A stretch of 64,000 nt of DNA, taken from contig RSEF01000001.1 in assembly GCA_003993805.1 (NCBI GenBank), positions 149,434,303 to 149,498,302 on the forward strand. Reading direction: 5' to 3'. The position numbers and the translations under genes are program-made. The notes under the pieces are model-generated. The model ran no database searches. It saw only the letters and a list, made by a program, of their open reading frames with translations, and was not told where the DNA came from. This document shows, piece by piece, positions 1 through 20,195 of the stretch (positions are counted from its first letter, which is position 1; every line of letters begins with the position of its first letter). This DNA comes from Himantopus leucocephalus. Its lineage: Eukaryota > Chordata > Aves > Charadriiformes > Recurvirostridae.

Positions 1-257
1 TTTTTTTTTTGCTATTGTTTCTTGGGGTTATTGTTTTCCTGTTGGTTAAACATTTTTATCATTTCCTCACAGCCTTGTGATGCTACATGAGTGATTCAGC
101 TACTTTGTGAACCAGTTTAGAACTACTTCTTCCTTAGACACCTTCCCTTCCAAGCATAAAGACAAACAAATGAAGCAACCCCTCAGACTCTATTCTTGTC
201 CCCCACCCCCTCCAGCTGGGAAAAAGGCAGTTTAAAACAAAATAATGCACCTCTTAC
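1..257 (-). other. GPR143: GPR143 intron 6, 5' part
   Basis: Starts with the GTAAGA donor at 257-252 and runs off the window. It holds a 10-base T run at the very edge and a C-rich stretch at about 200-215. No sequence resembling exon 7 (end of TM6 and TM7) is visible. Confidence 0.85.
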
Positions 258-8465
<8,208 letters not shown>

Positions 8466-8700
8466 GAAGTGTCCGGCTGGCGGAGGGGCCCCACGAGCAG
8501 AAGAAACTGCTGCTGCTTCCCCAAGGCAGCGTTTGCTTTTTCTTCACCCTCCCCATTAGTCCTCAGTGGTGAGAATCACGCGATTGATGGATCATGTGCT
8601 GCTGCTGCTGCTAGAACTAAATCCCCTAGAGCTGCCTTTCTCAGCCTCGCCTAGCAAGGAGATCAGATCCGAACAAGAAAACACAGTGTAATGTGAAACA
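8466..8700 (-). promoter_or_regulatory. GPR143: GPR143 5' leader and proximal promoter
   Basis: The stretch just upstream of the GPR143 ATG is moderately GC-rich, lacks an obvious TATA box and contains an M-box E-box (8590-8600) plus a short CTG/CAG run (8597-8612). The transcription start cannot be fixed from sequence alone. Placement is by position, by the E-box, and by the known pigment-cell expression of the gene. Confidence 0.6.
8590..8600 (+). promoter_or_regulatory. M-box, candidate MITF/TFE binding site of GPR143
   Basis: GATCATGTGCT matches 9 of 11 bases of the M-box AGTCATGTGCT found in tyrosinase-family promoters, including the whole TCATGTGCT core with the CATGTG E-box. It sits about 128 bp upstream of the GPR143 start codon. 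Mammalian Oa1 is a reported direct MITF target, so a pigment-cell control site here is expected. Binding itself is inferred. Confidence 0.7.
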
Positions 8701-11700
8701 TGCCCCATGCTCGCTCAGAGCCATTGGCAACAGTTCACTCACATATTTCTGCTTGCGCAGTATGTGATACAGGAAGACTTAAACTCACCAGAGCATTGAA
8801 GATGGTTTAAAATAAATAAGGATGCAGATACCAAAGGAGAAGCATTACATTTTAATTGTGTTTCTCTTTAGCCCCATCCCACATGGCACCCTTTAATTAC
8901 TGCAAATTAATTGAAAAGATGAGTCCAGACACAAGCAGTTCCAGCCTTTACAGGGAGAAGCAGGGATATAAATCCACACCCTTACCCAAATCTCAATTGT
9001 AGTGATCCAACCCGCCCATCTCTGTAATTAAAATTAGAAACACGATATCCTATCACTATAGAAAGAGATTACATTTAGGAAGATGATATTAACCTAATTC
9101 TATTTTAACCGCAAACACAAGAAGTCTTCTCTTTAGTCTGTACTGTCTGTGTTGGATCAGCTTGACGTGGAAAATTCCAGGACTTTTGATTTCTCAATAA
9201 TACATATTTTTTTTCTATTTGGTAAGGCTTTAATATGAAAAAAGGAATTTGACCTGTAATATTTGGCCTTTCTTTATAACATAGACAGTATCTTTTAAGT
9301 CAGGGGTCCTTTTAGACACAGCAGCAAATACTCACAATCATAAATACAAAAAGTAACTTTCCCTTCTCAGCTGAGTTTCAAACTCCCTGCGTAAGCTCTC
9401 ACTGTCTTCAGAAAACTTGTTTGTAGCAACACGTTCAGGAAATACAGGACGGAGCATTGCCAACAGACTTAAAGTGAACTGGATGTTAAATAACACAGTC
9501 ATGGGTTTTATAATTAGTCCTTATAAGAACAAATGACCTCACCTTTTATTTCTTTTTTTTCCAATGGCCCAGCTTATTTTTTTTAGCAGAAATTATGAAG
9601 GCCTGATGAACGACAGTGGGATGTTTTGCATGCAGGGGTTATAAAACACAGAGGCTTCAGTCAGTATGTTTGCCCTCGGTAGAGAAAACAGCCGCCAGTC
9701 CTGAGTAAAATGGTACCTGCTGAGTTCTTCATTACACAAGACACCTTATACACTTGATCCCAATGCAAGAAAAAAACCCCACCAAGCCCATCAGCCTGCT
9801 GACCGCTGGTGGGGGCTGTGCAGCCTCCCGGTGCGGGACAGCAGCAGCAGGGCTTGGGTGGCAGCTGGAGCCCAAGCTGGAGGCACGTCATGCGTCCACC
9901 CAGCCTGCTCCCAGGGGAATCCCCAGTGCTCTGCCCGGGCTACGTCACCCAAAGAGTGGAATGTTAGCTTGCAGACTCAGACTCCTACATGCAAGTGTCC
10001 ATACCTCTGCAAGGTGTCCGAACTCCCATTATGGTCAATTGAGGTCTTAGGCAGCTAAGCTTAGAGTCTAGACTTAGTCTAGAGAGCTGTTCCTAAAATA
10101 AATCTACATTGTGAGCTGAGTAGGTTCCAGTGACTACGATGAGAACTCAGGCATACACATCATCAAATAGTCTGACACCCAGGCAACTGAGTTTGAAGCT
10201 AAATGTTTTTGCTGGGCGCTTTTGCTGCTTTCCAGCATAAAGAGATTTTCCTGCTCCATGGATGAGGACAGGTGAGTGAGCTGGATGTTGCAATCCTGTG
10301 TTTGTTACTACCATGTATACAAAAATATACTGGGGACAGCAAGGTTGCCAACGAGATTGCCCTGCTCCAGAAACACAAACTCTTGTAAGATAAAGGAGAA
10401 TACCTATGCTCTGTCGTCAGTACAAGGCTCTGTTGTCAGTACAAGGCTGGGATTCCTCAGGCTTCATTCCACCTCCACTAGAGCAGTGGTGCACGGAGTA
10501 GCCACCTCCCTGTCAAGATATTGCATTGAAATCTGCCTGGCTACTAAAGAACAAAAGTTACGATTCCACAGAGACAGATTATTATTCAAAATAAAGCCGT
10601 CATATACCACATACAGGATGCAAAGCCATATAAATTAAAATAAATGATGTTTGCTTTTATTTGAAGGTAAATTTATATTTCCTGGTTTATACTTAGAACA
10701 GCAAAACTTTTAGAATATTAGACAGAAAGAGAAACTGTTGAAGAGAAGACTTTCATCTCCACTATCAGTTTCTAAAATTGTTCCCCTCGCTATTTCTGTT
10801 GCCATTTTCCTTCCTTCAAAAATTTGAAAAGCATGTCAAGTTGTTATCCTGATCATTTGTTCTGGCTTACAGATAGGAATGCTTTGTGTGTTTTGTTTTT
10901 TCTGCTTATCATTTGTTTTCATTGATCCTGACTGTGATCTTCTAGTTTGTCCATGTGGATTTACTATTTCATTATTTTCACTTTTCCCTCCCTTTTGTCC
11001 AGCCACTTTGAAACTACTTTTGTTCCTCATTTCTAGTCTTATATTCTGGAGATTAATTTTTTTATCTTTCTCTGCTTTTCTCTCCACAGTTTTGCCAGCC
11101 GTGCACCCTATTTTATTGCTTTACGTCTCTGAGTGGAGGACTGCTTTTTAACCTCTTCCTCTGGGTCCCTTCCCTCCTACTCTCTCAGGATTTGATTACA
11201 CAGTTACTTACAGAGGGAGCAAGTGATTTTTATTGGAAGCAAAGCATATAACCTCTAGCATACATAATACAAAAGAAAACAGTGTGACTCATGAGTGAAT
11301 GTATACCTGCCATGATAGAAGCAGATGTGTCTTTACATGTGGACATCTGAGGCGGAATGGGAGATGGATGTGCCAAACTAATAAGCCACTCAGTATCTCA
11401 GCTGGTAAGATCTAGCTAGTCTCTGGCCCTCGTTGCTGGGCTCAAAGTATAAAGAGTCAGAACAGTCAAAGAAATTCAAAGCTGGTTTGGCAGTCTTATA
11501 CCTGAGATTAATTTGGCTTCTCATGGTTATGAAAATAAGAGGATAAAAGCCGGGGAGAAAGGCAAAGGAAACAGAAAAGTAATGAAAGTTAAGAGGAGAG
11601 TTATTTTGCCTTGTTAAGGAATGTTACTTAGTATTCAATAAAACTTACATTGTTCTACAGGTTCTAATTCCCTTCCCTCTGAAATTATTGACACAGTTCT

Positions 11701-14700
11701 CACTGCCACCACTGGTACGAAACAGACCCACATATGATATGTCTCATTTCTGCACCAAGGCAGGATCTCAATTAAGCAAATGGTGTAGCTTGGAGACAAC
11801 CATTAGCACACATACAAGAAACATTAAAAAAAAAAAAAAACCCTGCAAATTGCAAATACCAATCAATCAAACTCACAGCATAAGTACAACATTGCACAAC
11901 ACTGAAAATTCCAGTCATGGTTTTCGTACATTGGCAGCAGTGTGCTCAAGAATGAGAAAAATACTGTGCTCCTTGCAAGGAGAACAGGCATGTACTCCAT
12001 ACACACAGCTTTTAGAAATACCCACTCACGCTCTCCTGGGACCCGGGACATAATGTTTCAGTCCAGTCCATGTTCATCATTAAGACGAAACACTGTCTTG
12101 CCTGCTTGCAAGGGAAAACAACAGGTTTGCAAAAATATGACAGGTACGCATTTCTGCTGTTAAGGAGCATGCTATAGCTTATGCTTGGGTGTGCAGTTAC
12201 AGATAATTTAATCACTGTTTTAATTAAATCTGGGAGTACAGCACTGGTTTACAAAAAAGAAGGAAAAGTATGGATATTGATGGAGAGGAGAACTTATTTT
12301 TGTTCATGTGTACAGTTCAATGAGTCACTGTCTGATTTTACAGCTCCCAATGAAGATCTTTGCTACCTCACAAATGTAAAAACTGTATTTTCCTCAATGA
12401 TTCATGATCTCATCATCTTTTACACATTCCCTGACATAAGATTTCCCAAACTGATGAAAGCTGGGTCTGTATTCAAGCTAAATGGATGCAATAAAGCCAG
12501 TTATGATCTCCCAAACAGATCCTGCAATATGTTCTTAAAGGCCTTAGCATATAAATCTTCTATATGCTTAGCATGGTTCTTCATTTTATCCACACAGACC
12601 TCCTGCAATTAGACTTACTTTGGAAGAAACTATAAGTCCTTCCCATAATTATCAGTACTAATTTTTAAAGCTAATTTTAAACTGGTATTTCAGTTAATGC
12701 ATAATAAATTATGGGGAAATTCACACCCCGTTATTTCTATTTCAAGTTTTTTTAGGCAGGGATGTTGGAACAATGGTGATATTCAAAGTGTAACATCTGT
12801 CATGATTACAACAGCTACAAACTCCATTAAAAAGAACTGGAAGAAAACCAGGGGTGTCGCTTCCCTTCTCTCAGTGATTTATAATAACTCTATAATTATA
12901 GAGTTGTAAATTATTAATTTACATTTAAGGATGGTGAACGTTAATTTAAAAGGATGAGAATTAATTTATCTCCTTTGCATACAAATAATAATGTTTGCGT
13001 TCTTCTTGTTTTCTTTAAGAATTAAAACATCAATACATGAAATGAGTGTGCACTTGAACAGCTCAATAATTGTGTGTATTTGACTGATGCAATCGTATTA
13101 CATATATTTTATTGACTTCTTATGTACCTTCTCCTGGGAAATGTTATCCTACCTGACATTTGTGAAGAAACGTACACAAATTAGTTATTGAAACTCTGCC
13201 TATTATGCATTTATATTAGTAAACAAGGTTTATATGGATGAAGTATAAATTAACTGAGTAGAAAAATGCATCCATAAACTGGAGAAAACAATTCTTGCTT
13301 AGGGATTGAAAGAATAAAATCCCCGATTCTCTATGCCAAAACTGAGAATATTACAGTCTTTGAACCTGCATTAAGACAGATTTTGTGGCCACATTTCTGG
13401 ACAAATTCCACCATTAATCATTGTCATCGTTATATTAGTTCACAGAAAAAGAAGATACCTCCCTTTCAGCATACATGTAATAGAGGACCTTGTCCCACAC
13501 CTACACAGACTACATGAAACACAGTTTGCGTAGGAAATGACTGATGAAAAAGACTGTGAAAGGAAAGAATATTATCCTCTCCACACACAGTGATATTGAA
13601 GATTGGATCTTAATGTTTGTAAGCATGTAGACAGTACCCTGGTCTACAAGATGTTGAACATCTATCCTGTCCTCAGTATCTTCCAAAGGTATCCTAGGCC
13701 CCAGTACTTCTGCATTCTATTTTAGATGTTATATTAGTTGGTTCCCTCAGGAGAAATTAGGTGGGATATTCTTATATCCTTGTTGCAATTGTTAGACTCT
13801 GGGATCTTGTTAGATTATATCTCCCACCACCAAGAAGTTGTATTTTCAAAGCCCATTAGCACTAGAAAATTATATCATAAACCCTTTATTCCCAGGCCAG
13901 TCTACGTAACCAATTCAAAATATATTACAGCACTAATTTCACCATTCTTACAATGCAAGACCTCTCCAAGGCTCATTAAATTGCTAAGAATGTCAGTGTA
14001 CCATGGTCTTGTTGAACGCTGTAACCAAGTATCGAAGGGAATTCTGACAAAGTGTGCCATCCAGGTCCAGACCACAGAGACCAGCCAATGCTCCCCTTTG
14101 AAATCCCATGAGCATCACCGGGTTTCTTTCCTCTTTGGTGGCTGCATGGCCAGCAGTCAGTCCTGCAGCATCTTGGGACTCGATGAAGGAAAGTTGCAAC
14201 CTTCTGCTCCGCAAATTGTTGTCTGGTAGTTTCTGAAATGAGCAGAAAACTCAAAAGCATGGCTTAGCTGGGTCAGGGAATCAAGAGGAAAGGCAGTAAT
14301 AACAGCAGAAACTTTATAGTGCAGGAAGGATTTAAGATCCACTGTTTTGACTTTTCTGTTCTTCGGGACTGAAGATCATGACTCATTGTCAGAGGTGGAC
14401 TTTGCAGTCCAGGGTGGACAAAGTAATGAGACTAACACCTCAGTATCCAAAGTAGTTTATTGGATATACCTTTCAGGAGAGCAATACAGCTACACTACAT
14501 GTTTATATTATAGCTTGGATACCTCAGCTACTCCCCTTAGTCAGCTTCCCAGGAGCACGACTCCAAGAAATTGGTTGCTCCTAAAACTGCTTCAGAAAAT
14601 GCGGTGTTCTGAAAGAAATCCTCTGTGTACCTTTAATACTGCATAACTCAGACTTCCAAAAGAAATTAACCTTTGGGGTTGTAATAGGATCTATGTTATC

Positions 14701-14743
14701 ACAGAAGATGGGCAATAACCCCGCCCCGGCCCCTGAAGCTGTT
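8701..14743. other. Intergenic sequence upstream of GPR143
   Basis: No gene is recognised. Visible items are a 19-bp tandem duplication (10408-10445), a small palindrome cluster (10065-10083), an A run at about 11826-11840, and a few open frames in AT-rich DNA (12181-12612 plus, 143 codons; 13738-14229 plus, 163 codons; opposite-strand frames at 13976-14342) with no family resemblance. Around 10.84-11.15 kb a K/N/S-rich minus frame faces a hydrophobic plus frame, as expected of a strand-asymmetric stretch. Confidence 0.6.
10408..10445. repeat. 19-bp tandem duplication
   Basis: Units 10408-10426 and 10427-10445 match at 18 of 19 bases. The one difference is CG versus TG, the change expected from decay of a methylated CpG after duplication. 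Confidence 0.85.
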
Positions 14744-14922
14744 TCATAGAATCATAGAATTGTTGAGGTTGGAAGAGACCTTTANNNNNNNNNNNNNNNN
14801 NNNNNNNNNNNNNNNNNNNNNNNNNNNNNNNNNNNNNNNNNNNNNNNNNNNNNNNNNNNNNNNNNNNNNNNNNNNNNNNNNNNNCCCCTCACCAGCTTCA
14901 TTGCCCTTCTCTGGATGTTACT
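14744..14922 (-). mobile_element. CR1 LINE 3' fragment interrupted by a 100-N gap
   Basis: Left of the gap the plus strand reads TCATAGAATCATAGAATTG followed by GAGGTTGGAAGAGACC, the reverse complement of the CR1 3' end with its ATTCTATG repeats. Right of the gap, CACCAGCTTCATTGCCCTTC with TCTCTGG is the complement of an interior CR1 3' segment. The element therefore lies on the minus strand across the gap. The right boundary is approximate. Confidence 0.85.
14785..14884. other. Assembly gap, 100 N
   Basis: Exactly 100 N, a usual placeholder for a gap of unknown size, inside a CR1 copy. Confidence 0.98.
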
Positions 14923-17519
14923 AACAATGCCCCACTGACATGAGTATGTTTTACACAAAATTCAGGCTAATGAAGCAGTAGGTACTGCTTCACAGCCTTA
15001 TCCTTTCTAAGTCCAACACAAGCCAGGAAAAGCTAATCTGAATGTTGGCACTTTTTCTCATTTGTATGACTCAGTAGGACTCCCTTAAATGTCCCATCAA
15101 CTGCTAACTGTTCTGCCTTGGTCTCCTGAGAAAGGAGACTACATATATACCGTTAGTATAAAGAGGCACAGCAGTCTATGGGGCATGCACAGAAAGAACT
15201 TCTGCCCCCCTGGACTCTTGGACATGCTCAAACCAGCCTTATATCAGCCCTAATAACACCAAATTCATGTAATGACACAGGTCTGGCGTCTGGCACTGCC
15301 GGACCATAGCCTTGTGTGCATACCTGATGCTGTGGGGCAAACTGCTATAGCACTAAAAAAAAAAAAAAAAGAACATTTACTTCATGCTGCGTGCATGCTC
15401 AGATGGACTTTCACAAGATGCTACATCCTATGACCTCCACCTGGACACGGTTCATGTTCTGTGTAACCAAGCTGAGAGTAGAAAGGTTATTTGTAATGAG
15501 GGAATTGTGTCTATTTATAGAATGCACTGAGAGATTTATTTACGCATTGCTGATAGGCAGAAAAAGGAAGGTTTGTTTGGGGTTAGCTAGCAAATGAAGA
15601 CAAAGTCCAAGTGAAAAATACCAGATTACAAGGCTTTTGTCTGCTCTCATCATACTCTGGCCTCTTGCTATTTATCTACCCTTTTAAAAGCCTTTACAGC
15701 ACTCTCTGCAAAAAGAGTGTTTGAAACCCGCCCTTTGGCATTTTCCCTGATCACCCCTGCTCCACTGATCATCAAGTACAGAATTTAGATGTAACATGCT
15801 GTGATATCAGAGTTTAAATGCATTAAAGACTGTTGTTAGCCTCTGAGGCTATGATGTCCCTCACGTAATTAAAACGGGCCAGGGCCTGTTTTTTGGCACA
15901 TAAAGGGCAAGTGGCACAGCACAGTTTGTGTAGAGAATGTTATCGTGTAAGGTATGTTATGAAAGAAGAGGGACAGTGAAAAACACTCCTTAATGTACCG
16001 CAATCAGAAATGCAGCAGCAAGAATAAATATTACAAATGATGCTTCACCAAAGTGATGAAACTTCATGATACAAAAAAAAAGTATCCCAGGTTAATGAAG
16101 CTGCAACACACATACATATGACCAAATATAGCTATAGTGTGTGTGTGTATATATATATATGCATATACTGCTGAACTCTCTTCCACAACTGAAAAAGGGT
16201 AGCTTAATCCATACTGCCTTGTAGCAACAGTCACTGGCCCGCAGTACCCCCAGCTGTGCCCAAGCGTTGCCTAGTTAGCCTGCTGACAATGAAGCAGTAC
16301 GGACTATCATGTACCAGTGCTTCAACCTGTGTGCTCTCAACTCTGCTTTTTGGTTTCTTTGTAAAGTGGTAGTCTGAGATGTTGTAATACAATTTGGCAA
16401 AGGGCCCTAATGCAGGAAATGGGAAAGGAACAGGTATACAGATACTGGAGGGACTATGGCCCAAGGCATGACTTAACTTGCACCTGGATTTGGCTACCAG
16501 CTGAAAACCCCATCCCCAGGGATGAGAGCTGGTTACCTATTCACCTCCTCTTGTTAGGTTGTATGTTGTCTTCTGACTCTGCAACCAAATGAGGAGTTGC
16601 TATTGCCCTTTTCTTTGACTTTCAATCTTGTTATCATGTCAAATCATGAAAACTATAAATCCTGAAGTGGGCTATGGTTTACAGGAGTCTGTGTTGGACT
16701 CATCTCCTTTTCCTCTGTCTACAGGTCTAATAGGCCTCAAGATCTGTGCCAAGAGTATTAGTGTTAGTAAATCATGGGCTTTTTTCTCTTGCTCACTTGC
16801 AGCCACAGTTTGTTGCGCAAGAGAGCGCTCTCAGAAAATTTCTCACAAAGCATATGTGATACTGTGAGAACACATAAGAATTGAACAAGGTTTCAATCAA
16901 AAACTTCATGGGGATAGAAATACCGGAGTATCATATGAAATGCTATTCTTTCACAAATTTCAGCTTTACAAAAAGCCCTAGATAAAGAACACAGAAGCTT
17001 TTTCTTTTGGTCCTAAGGAACTGAAGAAGTCAACATATATTTGAGTGTTTATCTGAAAGGATGAGAACTTCTAAGGGTTTCTCCAGCACTAATTATGTGC
17101 TGATGAAGCCTTATTTGCAATACAGGAGGAAGAAGACACACTTGGGAAAGGTGTTTAAAGTGCCTAAATCACACAGGAGACATCCAGCTGGAGTTTTTTA
17201 ACATGCTATTTTTCATTCTGGGAAAATGGATAATTTGTTGAAATCAAAGTGTTTTGTAGAAGAGCATGATTATGCTGAATCCATCAGAAGAAACATGGCA
17301 GATTTCCAAAGTAAACCCTCCTGGTTCCCAGCCATCCCAGGATGTCTGTCTCTTGGGCTGCTACCCAACCTGTTTCTCCAGGTTCTCAGGACTTTCAGAC
17401 TCCACAACAAACTGTCAGCAGTTTGCCAACCCTTGAATTACTGGATCAAAAAATCCATCCACTCCTGCTACAGGAACTTCTTATCACTATTTCAGTTGTT
17501 TTGGTCTTTGTGATGGTTA
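14923..17519. other. Intergenic sequence
   Basis: No gene recognised. It contains an A run at about 15355-15370 and a compound (GT)n(AT)n microsatellite at 16137-16160. The part next to the CR1 (17300-17519) may be its divergent 5' portion but could not be aligned confidently. Confidence 0.55.
16137..16160. repeat. (GT)n(AT)n compound microsatellite
   Basis: About six GT units followed by about six AT units. Confidence 0.9.
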
Positions 17520-17542
17520 TTTTCAAAGACACAAGAGTTTCA

Positions 17543-18417
17543 AACAGGAAGGAGCTGGAAGCCACTGTGCAGCTAGTGGCTATGATACAATCGCCATCGC
17601 TAAATTGTGGTGGGACAAATCACACAACTGGAGCACTGTACTCAATAGCTATAAACTGTTCAGAAGGGACAGGCAAGGAAGGAAGAGTGTGTGTGTGTGT
17701 GTGGGGGGGGGTTGCCCTCTATGTAAAAAAATGGAGTTGAAAAATAGTGACGAACAGGTTGAGAGCTTATGGAAAAAAACAAGGGCCAAGACAACAAAGG
17801 AAACCTCATGTTTGGTGTTTACTACAGGCTGCCCGACCAAAGGCAGCCTGTTGATGAAGTCGTTCTTACTTCAAGTACAGGAAGCATCGTGGTCCCAGGC
17901 TCTGATCCTGCTGGCAGATTTCAATCACCCTGACATCTGCTGGAAAAGCAGCACAGCAAGCTATAAGCAGTCCAGGAGACTCTTGGAGAGCATCAAGGAT
18001 AATTTCTTAATCCAAGTGATATACAGCCCAACCCCAGGAGAAACACCACTGGACCTGTTGCTCAGCGACATGGATGAACTAATTAGAGATGCCAAGACTG
18101 CTGACAGCTTGGGCTGCAGTGATCATGCCCTGATGGAATTCGCAATCTTGAGGGATATGGGCCAAGTGAAAACTAGAGTCAGGAACTTGAATTTTAGCAG
18201 CACAAGCTTTCAGTTGTTTAAGGAATTAGTGGATGGCATCCCCTGGGAAACTGCCCTCAGGACAAAAAAAAAAGGAGGTGAACAGAGCGGGCAGCTCTTT
18301 AAAGACATTCTTCTTAGAGTGCAAGAGCTCTTGATTCCCACGCCTAAGAAATCAAGCAAAGAAGGGCAGGAGACCGGCATGGCTCAGCAAGGACCTTCTG
18401 GTCAAACTAAAGTGTAA
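17543..18417 (+). pseudogene. CR1 ORF2 endonuclease-domain remnant
   Basis: ELEATVQL starts in one frame and shifts to the frame running from about 17590 to 18417. The catalytic GDFN motif reads ADFN, while SDH (18118-18126) is kept. A (GT)n plus G-run expansion (17687-17711) interrupts the glycine-rich GGGVALYV motif and causes a frame change. It is not expected to make an active enzyme. Confidence 0.88.
17687..17711. repeat. (GT)8 plus poly-G microsatellite inside CR1
   Basis: Eight GT units followed by nine G. It lies where intact CR1 encodes a glycine-rich stretch, so it probably grew from that G-rich sequence. Confidence 0.9.
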
Positions 18418-20195
18418 GAAGAAAATGCACAGGTAGTGGAACCAGGGACGTGTATCCTGGGAAGAATACAGGGACACTGCCTGGATGTGTAGGGATGGGA
18501 TGAGGAAAGCTAACACACAGTTGGAGCTGAATTTGGGAAAGGATCCAAAGAATAAGGAGGGCCTCTACAGGCATGTTGGCTAGAAATGGAAGATTAAAGA
18601 AAATGTTCCTCCCTGATAAATGAGACAGAAAAACTGGTGACAACTGACATGGAGAAGGCTGAGGTACTCAAGTTTTTTTGCCTCAGATTTCAATGGTAAT
18701 CTCTTTTCCCATATCTCTCAAGCCTCTGAACCTCAAAGCGGGGACTCAGGGAATAAAGTCCCTCACATTGTAGTGGAAGATCAGGTTTGAGACCACCTGA
18801 GGAATCTGAACATACATAAGTTCATGGGAACCAATGTGATGCATCCCGGGGTCCTGAGGGAATTGGCTGAAAAGTCATGACAGTCAGGCAAAGTTCCCAG
18901 TGACTGGAAAAAGGGAAACATCATGCCCTTTTTTAAATAGGGTAAAAAGGAGGACCCTAGGAACTACTGACCAGTCAGCCTCACCTCTGTGCCCAGTAAG
19001 ATCATGGAACAGATCCTCCTGGAAGACATATCAAAACATACAGAAGACAGGTAGGTGACTATGGACAGCCAACATGGCTTCACCAAGGGCAAGTCGTGCC
19101 TGACTAACCTGGTGGCCTTCTACAATGGAGTGACTACATCAGTGAACAAGGGAAGAACTATGGATGTCATCCATCTGGACTTCTGTAAGGCCTTTGACAT
19201 GGTCCCCCACAACATTCTTACCTCTAAACTGGAGAAATATGGCTTTGATGGATGGACTGTTTGGTGGATAAGGAATTGGCTGTATGGCCGTGTCCAAAGA
19301 GTTATAGTCAATGGCTCAATGTCCAAGTGGAAACCCATAACAAGTGGTGTTCATCAAGCGTCCATACTGGGACCAATGCTATTTAATATCTTCATCAGTG
19401 ACATAGACAGAGGGATCGAGTGTATCCTCAGCAAGTTGCAGATGACACCAAGCTGGGTGGTGCAGTTTATTCACTTTGGGGAAGGGATGCCATCCAGAGG
19501 GATCTTGACAGGCTTGAGGAGTGGGCCCATGTGAACCTCACAAAGTTCAACAAGGCCAACTGGAACGTCCTGCACCTGAGTTGGGGCAATGCCCAATTAC
19601 CAATACAGACTTGGGGATGAATGGATTGAGAGCAGCCCTGTGGAGAAGGACTCGAGGGTATTAGTGGATGAACAATTGGACCTGAGCTGGCGATGTGTGC
19701 TTGCAGCCCAGAAAGTCCATCATGCATTTTATGCCCGGCTGCATAAAAAGAAGATTGGCCAGCAAGTGGAAGGAGGCAATTCTCCCCATCTACTCCACTC
19801 TCATGAGACCTCACCTGGAATCCTGCATCCAGTTCTGGGGCCTCCAGCACAAGAAAGCCATGGACCTGTTGGAGTGGGTCCAGAGGAGGGCCACAAAAAT
19901 GATCAGATGGCTGGAATACCTCTCCTCTGAAGAAAGGCTGAGACAGTTGGGGTTGTTCAGCCTGGAGAAGAGAAGGCTCTGGGGAGACCTTATTATGGCC
20001 TTTCAATACAGAAAGGGGGCTTATAAGAAGGATGGAAAGAGACTTTTTACCAGTGCCTGTAGTGGTAGGACAAGGGGCAACAGCTATAAACTGAAAGAAG
20101 GTAGATATAGATTGGACATAAGGAAGAAATTATTTACAATAATGGTGGTGAGACACTGGAATAGGTTGTCCAGCGAAGTTTTGGATGCCCCATAG
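18418..20195 (+). pseudogene. CR1 ORF2 reverse-transcriptase and C-terminal remnant
   Basis: The linker (18418-18960) continues the CR1 match with frameshifts. DPRNY then meets TGA at 18968, where the family has an Arg, and TAG follows at 19052. RT motifs A (LDFCKAFD) and B (family PQG, here HQA) are in the frame 19055-19534. The catalytic motif FADD is VADD in another frame at about 19435. The C-terminal region resumes in a third frame to 20195. The order is complete, so the damage is small indels and substitutions and no large deletion. Confidence 0.88.

Noticed and set aside
10836..11151. K/N/S-rich minus frame facing a hydrophobic plus frame
   Set aside because: Mirror-image composition from a T-rich strand; the minus frame lacks a true ATG at its listed start, and no family is recognised.
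17226..17513. Separate small gene upstream of CR1
   Set aside because: No recognisable content; more likely unique DNA or the divergent 5' part of the CR1 insertion.
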